Part shown: positions 4,934 through 6,536 of the stretch, piece by piece
Layout of the letters: each line of letters starts with the position of its first letter
Numbering within the stretch: position 1 is the stretch's first letter
DNA from: Betaproteobacteria bacterium
GTDB taxonomy: Bacteria > Pseudomonadota > Gammaproteobacteria > Burkholderiales > Burkholderiaceae_D
NCBI GenBank assembly: GCA_015655165.1
Contig: JAATFN010000030.1
Coordinates: 1 to 6,536 of the forward strand
Reading direction: 5' to 3'
DNA length: 6,536 bases
Notes under the pieces: generated by a model
The model's input: the letters and a program-made list of their open reading frames with translations, nothing else
Database searches by the model: none
What the model was told of the DNA's origin: nothing
Translations under genes and position numbers: made by a program

Positions 4934-6319
4934 TTGCTACGCATCATTTTTATTGCTGTTCTCGTTTCTGTCCTATCGTCCACCTCCATGGCGCATGACA
5001 CAGAAGAAAATAAACTGCTCAAGGAAATTTTCCGGGAACTCGTTGAAATCGATACCTCCCACGCTACCGGCAATACAACGCTTGCTATTGAAGCTGCCGC
5101 AAAACGCTTACGCCAAGCTGGTTTTGATGAAAAAGATATCAACCTATTCGAACCATTTCCTGGAAAAGGCAATCTGGTTGTGCGACTTCGTGGTACCGGT
5201 CATCAAAAGCCACTGCTCCTTGTGTCGCATCTGGATGTTGTCGATGCAACCGAAAAAGATTGGGGACGCGATCCATTCAAGTTGATCGAAAGCGACGGTT
5301 ATTATTATGGCAGAGGTGTACTCGATGATAAATCGACAGCAGCGATCTATCTATCGGTACTCACACAATTGAAACGCCAGGGTTACAAGCCCAGTCGCGA
5401 TATCATCCTGGCGCTAACTTCCGATGAAGAGCGTCATGATGTACCCAGTAATGGCATTGCCTGGCTGGTTAAGCATCATCCTGATCTATTGCAGGCAGAA
5501 TTTGGTCTGATCCAAGGAGGTAGCGGTGAACTTCGGCAAGGCAAGCCGGTATTAATGCGCATTGGTGTCAACCAGAAAAATTACCTGAGCTTGATATGGG
5601 AAGCACGCAACAGCGGTGGTCATAGTTCAACACCACGTAGCGACAATGCACTCTATGAATTGGCCAGCGCTTTATTACGGTTGCAGGCTTATACATTTCC
5701 TGCCCATGTTTCTGCAATAGTACGTCCCTATCTTACCCACAGCGCCCCGTATACGGAAGGACAACAACGTATCGATCTGGAACAAGCAGGCCGTGACGAA
5801 ATCGATGATGATCTTGCCAAACGGTTGTCAACGTCCCCCGTATTTAATGCATTATTACGCACAACTTGTGTAGCAACACGTATTCAATCCGATGGTCCGG
5901 AAAACGCACTCCCCCAATTTGTCCGCGCGACCATCAACTGTCGCTTGTTACCTGATGACGACATCCAGTCCATCGAGCAATCACTTCGCGCAATCGCCGG
6001 TCCCAATATTGACGTTCAACGGTTGCGTAGCTCTGATGGCGCACGATCGTCGCCTATTGACAGCGCACTCTATCAATCGATAGTCAAAACCATCCACCAT
6101 GCCTACCCAAATGTGGTGAGTATTCCATGGATGACTACAGGTGCCACAGATGCCCGCCATTTGCGAGCGATCGGCATTCCCACTTATGGCTTTTTGGGTG
6201 TATTTGCCGATCCGAAAAAACCGTGGAATGCGCATGGCAGTAACGAAAATATTCATATCGGCCAATTGTTTAAAGCCCGAGACATTGCCTTGGATCTGAT
6301 TCTCGATATCACCCGTTAA
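4934..6319 (+). CDS. Exported M20-family metallohydrolase (exopeptidase type)
   Basis: With the TTG start this is 461 residues. A Sec signal peptide covers residues 1-20 (LRIIFIAVLVSVLSSTSMA, then HDTEE), so the enzyme should act in the periplasm. The M20 fold is complete: metal ligand H99 in SHLDVVD, bridging D131 in GRGVLDDKS, catalytic E165 and ligand E166 in SDEER, the dimerisation-domain motif NSGGHSSTPRSDNA (about 226-239), ENALPQ (323-328), GATDARHLR (403-411), and ligand H434 in AHGSNENI. The expected fifth ligand, Glu in the family's N-E-G-G segment, is Gln here (Q194, LIQGG). M20 relatives of this kind cleave dipeptides or N-acylated amino acids; substrate is unknown. An alternative in-frame GTG at 4910 has no ribosome site and lies in a hairpin, whereas AAGGAAGAAG (4916-4925) sits just before the TTG. 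The next gene on the same strand begins 59 bases after the stop, so co-transcription is likely. Confidence 0.9.
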   Translation: MLRIIFIAVLVSVLSSTSMAHDTEENKLLKEIFRELVEIDTSHATGNTTLAIEAAAKRLRQAGFDEKDINLFEPFPGKGNLVVRLRGTGHQKPLLLVSHLDVVDATEKDWGRDPFKLIESDGYYYGRGVLDDKSTAAIYLSVLTQLKRQGYKPSRDIILALTSDEERHDVPSNGIAWLVKHHPDLLQAEFGLIQGGSGELRQGKPVLMRIGVNQKNYLSLIWEARNSGGHSSTPRSDNALYELASALLRLQAYTFPAHVSAIVRPYLTHSAPYTEGQQRIDLEQAGRDEIDDDLAKRLSTSPVFNALLRTTCVATRIQSDGPENALPQFVRATINCRLLPDDDIQSIEQSLRAIAGPNIDVQRLRSSDGARSSPIDSALYQSIVKTIHHAYPNVVSIPWMTTGATDARHLRAIGIPTYGFLGVFADPKKPWNAHGSNENIHIGQLFKARDIALDLILDITR

Positions 6320-6378
6320 TAGCATGCCAAATATACACCGGACACCTTGATTGCCATGGATTGAATACACTTTATACA

Positions 6379-6536
6379 ATGAAAAAAACACGAAGACATA
6401 TACTCGGTTTGATCGCCGCCGCCAGTAGCCCGTCCCTCATTAAACAAGTCTGGGGGAAATCTTCCAAGCCTATCAATACACTTCAGATATCGGATAGTGT
6501 CAGGCAACGTCCAAGTGTCGCAGTGCTTGGCGCCGG
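6379..6536 (+). CDS. Start of a Tat-exported FAD/NAD-binding oxidoreductase (3' end outside window)
   Basis: The frame is open from the ATG at 6379 to the window edge, giving 52 residues. It begins MKKTRRHILGLIAAASS, a good twin-arginine signal (T-R-R-x-I-L followed by a moderately hydrophobic segment), with no clear AxA cleavage site by eye. At residues 46-52 the chain reaches SVAVLGAG, the start of a Rossmann dinucleotide-binding motif (GxGxxG), as in D-amino-acid-oxidase/DadA-like or amine-oxidase flavoproteins. Tat export fits a protein that binds its cofactor before export. No strong Shine-Dalgarno sequence precedes the ATG, so translation may depend on the upstream M20 gene. The exact oxidoreductase family cannot be decided from this fragment. 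Confidence 0.72.
   Translation, partial: MKKTRRHILGLIAAASSPSLIKQVWGKSSKPINTLQISDSVRQRPSVAVLGA

Noticed and set aside
4798..5172. 124-codon open frame on the minus strand
   Set aside because: It lies mostly antisense to the signal-peptide and N-terminal region of the M20 gene, has a Ser-rich low-information sequence and no family resemblance.
5981..6391. 136-codon open frame on the minus strand
   Set aside because: It is antisense to the well-supported C-terminal catalytic region of the M20 gene, and the translation looks like no known protein.
1..6536. CRISPR array, tRNA/rRNA genes, insertion sequences or integrase
   Set aside because: No spaced direct repeats, cloverleaf-like sequences, transposase motifs or paired terminal repeats with a coding region were seen.

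Overview
The window reads as chromosomal DNA of a Gram-negative proteobacterium. A beta- or gammaproteobacterium (for example Burkholderiales) is my best guess from family content: a YegP-type DUF1508 protein, a YdiJ-type oxidase remnant, Sec- and Tat-type export signals and Shine-Dalgarno-led genes. The lineage call is inference. Genes have medium GC, and the spacer at about 4500-4910 is clearly AT-rich.

Layout. (1) 1-969, plus: the C-terminal two thirds of an M81 / MlrC-type metallopeptidase, cut by the window edge. (2) 3276 to 972, minus: a tight three-gene operon. It runs from a luciferase-like flavin monooxygenase (TTG start) to a cysteine-free carboxymuconolactone decarboxylase (CMD) fold protein, then an AhpD-like CMD protein with an intact CxxC motif. 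Both junctions are 4-base ATGA overlaps. The operon ends tail-to-tail with the M81 gene, with only 2 bases between the stop codons. (3) 3277-3629: intergenic DNA with candidate divergent promoters. (4) 3630-3995, plus: an isolated C-terminal relic of a roughly 1000-residue YdiJ-family FAD / Fe-S oxidase. (5) 4141-4479, minus: an intact yegP-like gene followed by an intrinsic-terminator-like hairpin. (6) 4480-4933: AT-rich non-coding DNA with several perfect inverted repeats. (7) 4934-6319, plus: an exported M20-family metallohydrolase in which one expected metal-binding Glu appears to be Gln. (8) 6379 to the window end, plus: the start of a Tat-exported FAD/NAD-binding oxidoreductase.

How the genes may work together. 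The operon in (2) matches a recurrent set that I recall from protein-family definitions (LLM of the KPN_01858 type with CMD proteins of the Avi_7170 and Avi_7169 types). A flavin monooxygenase would act with two CMD-fold partners on an unknown small molecule. Two flanking loci encode peptidase-type metallohydrolases, and the last gene may be an amino-acid/amine-oxidase-like flavoprotein, so a peptide or modified amino-acid catabolic theme is possible but unproven. No RNA genes, CRISPR arrays, complete mobile elements or integrases were seen.
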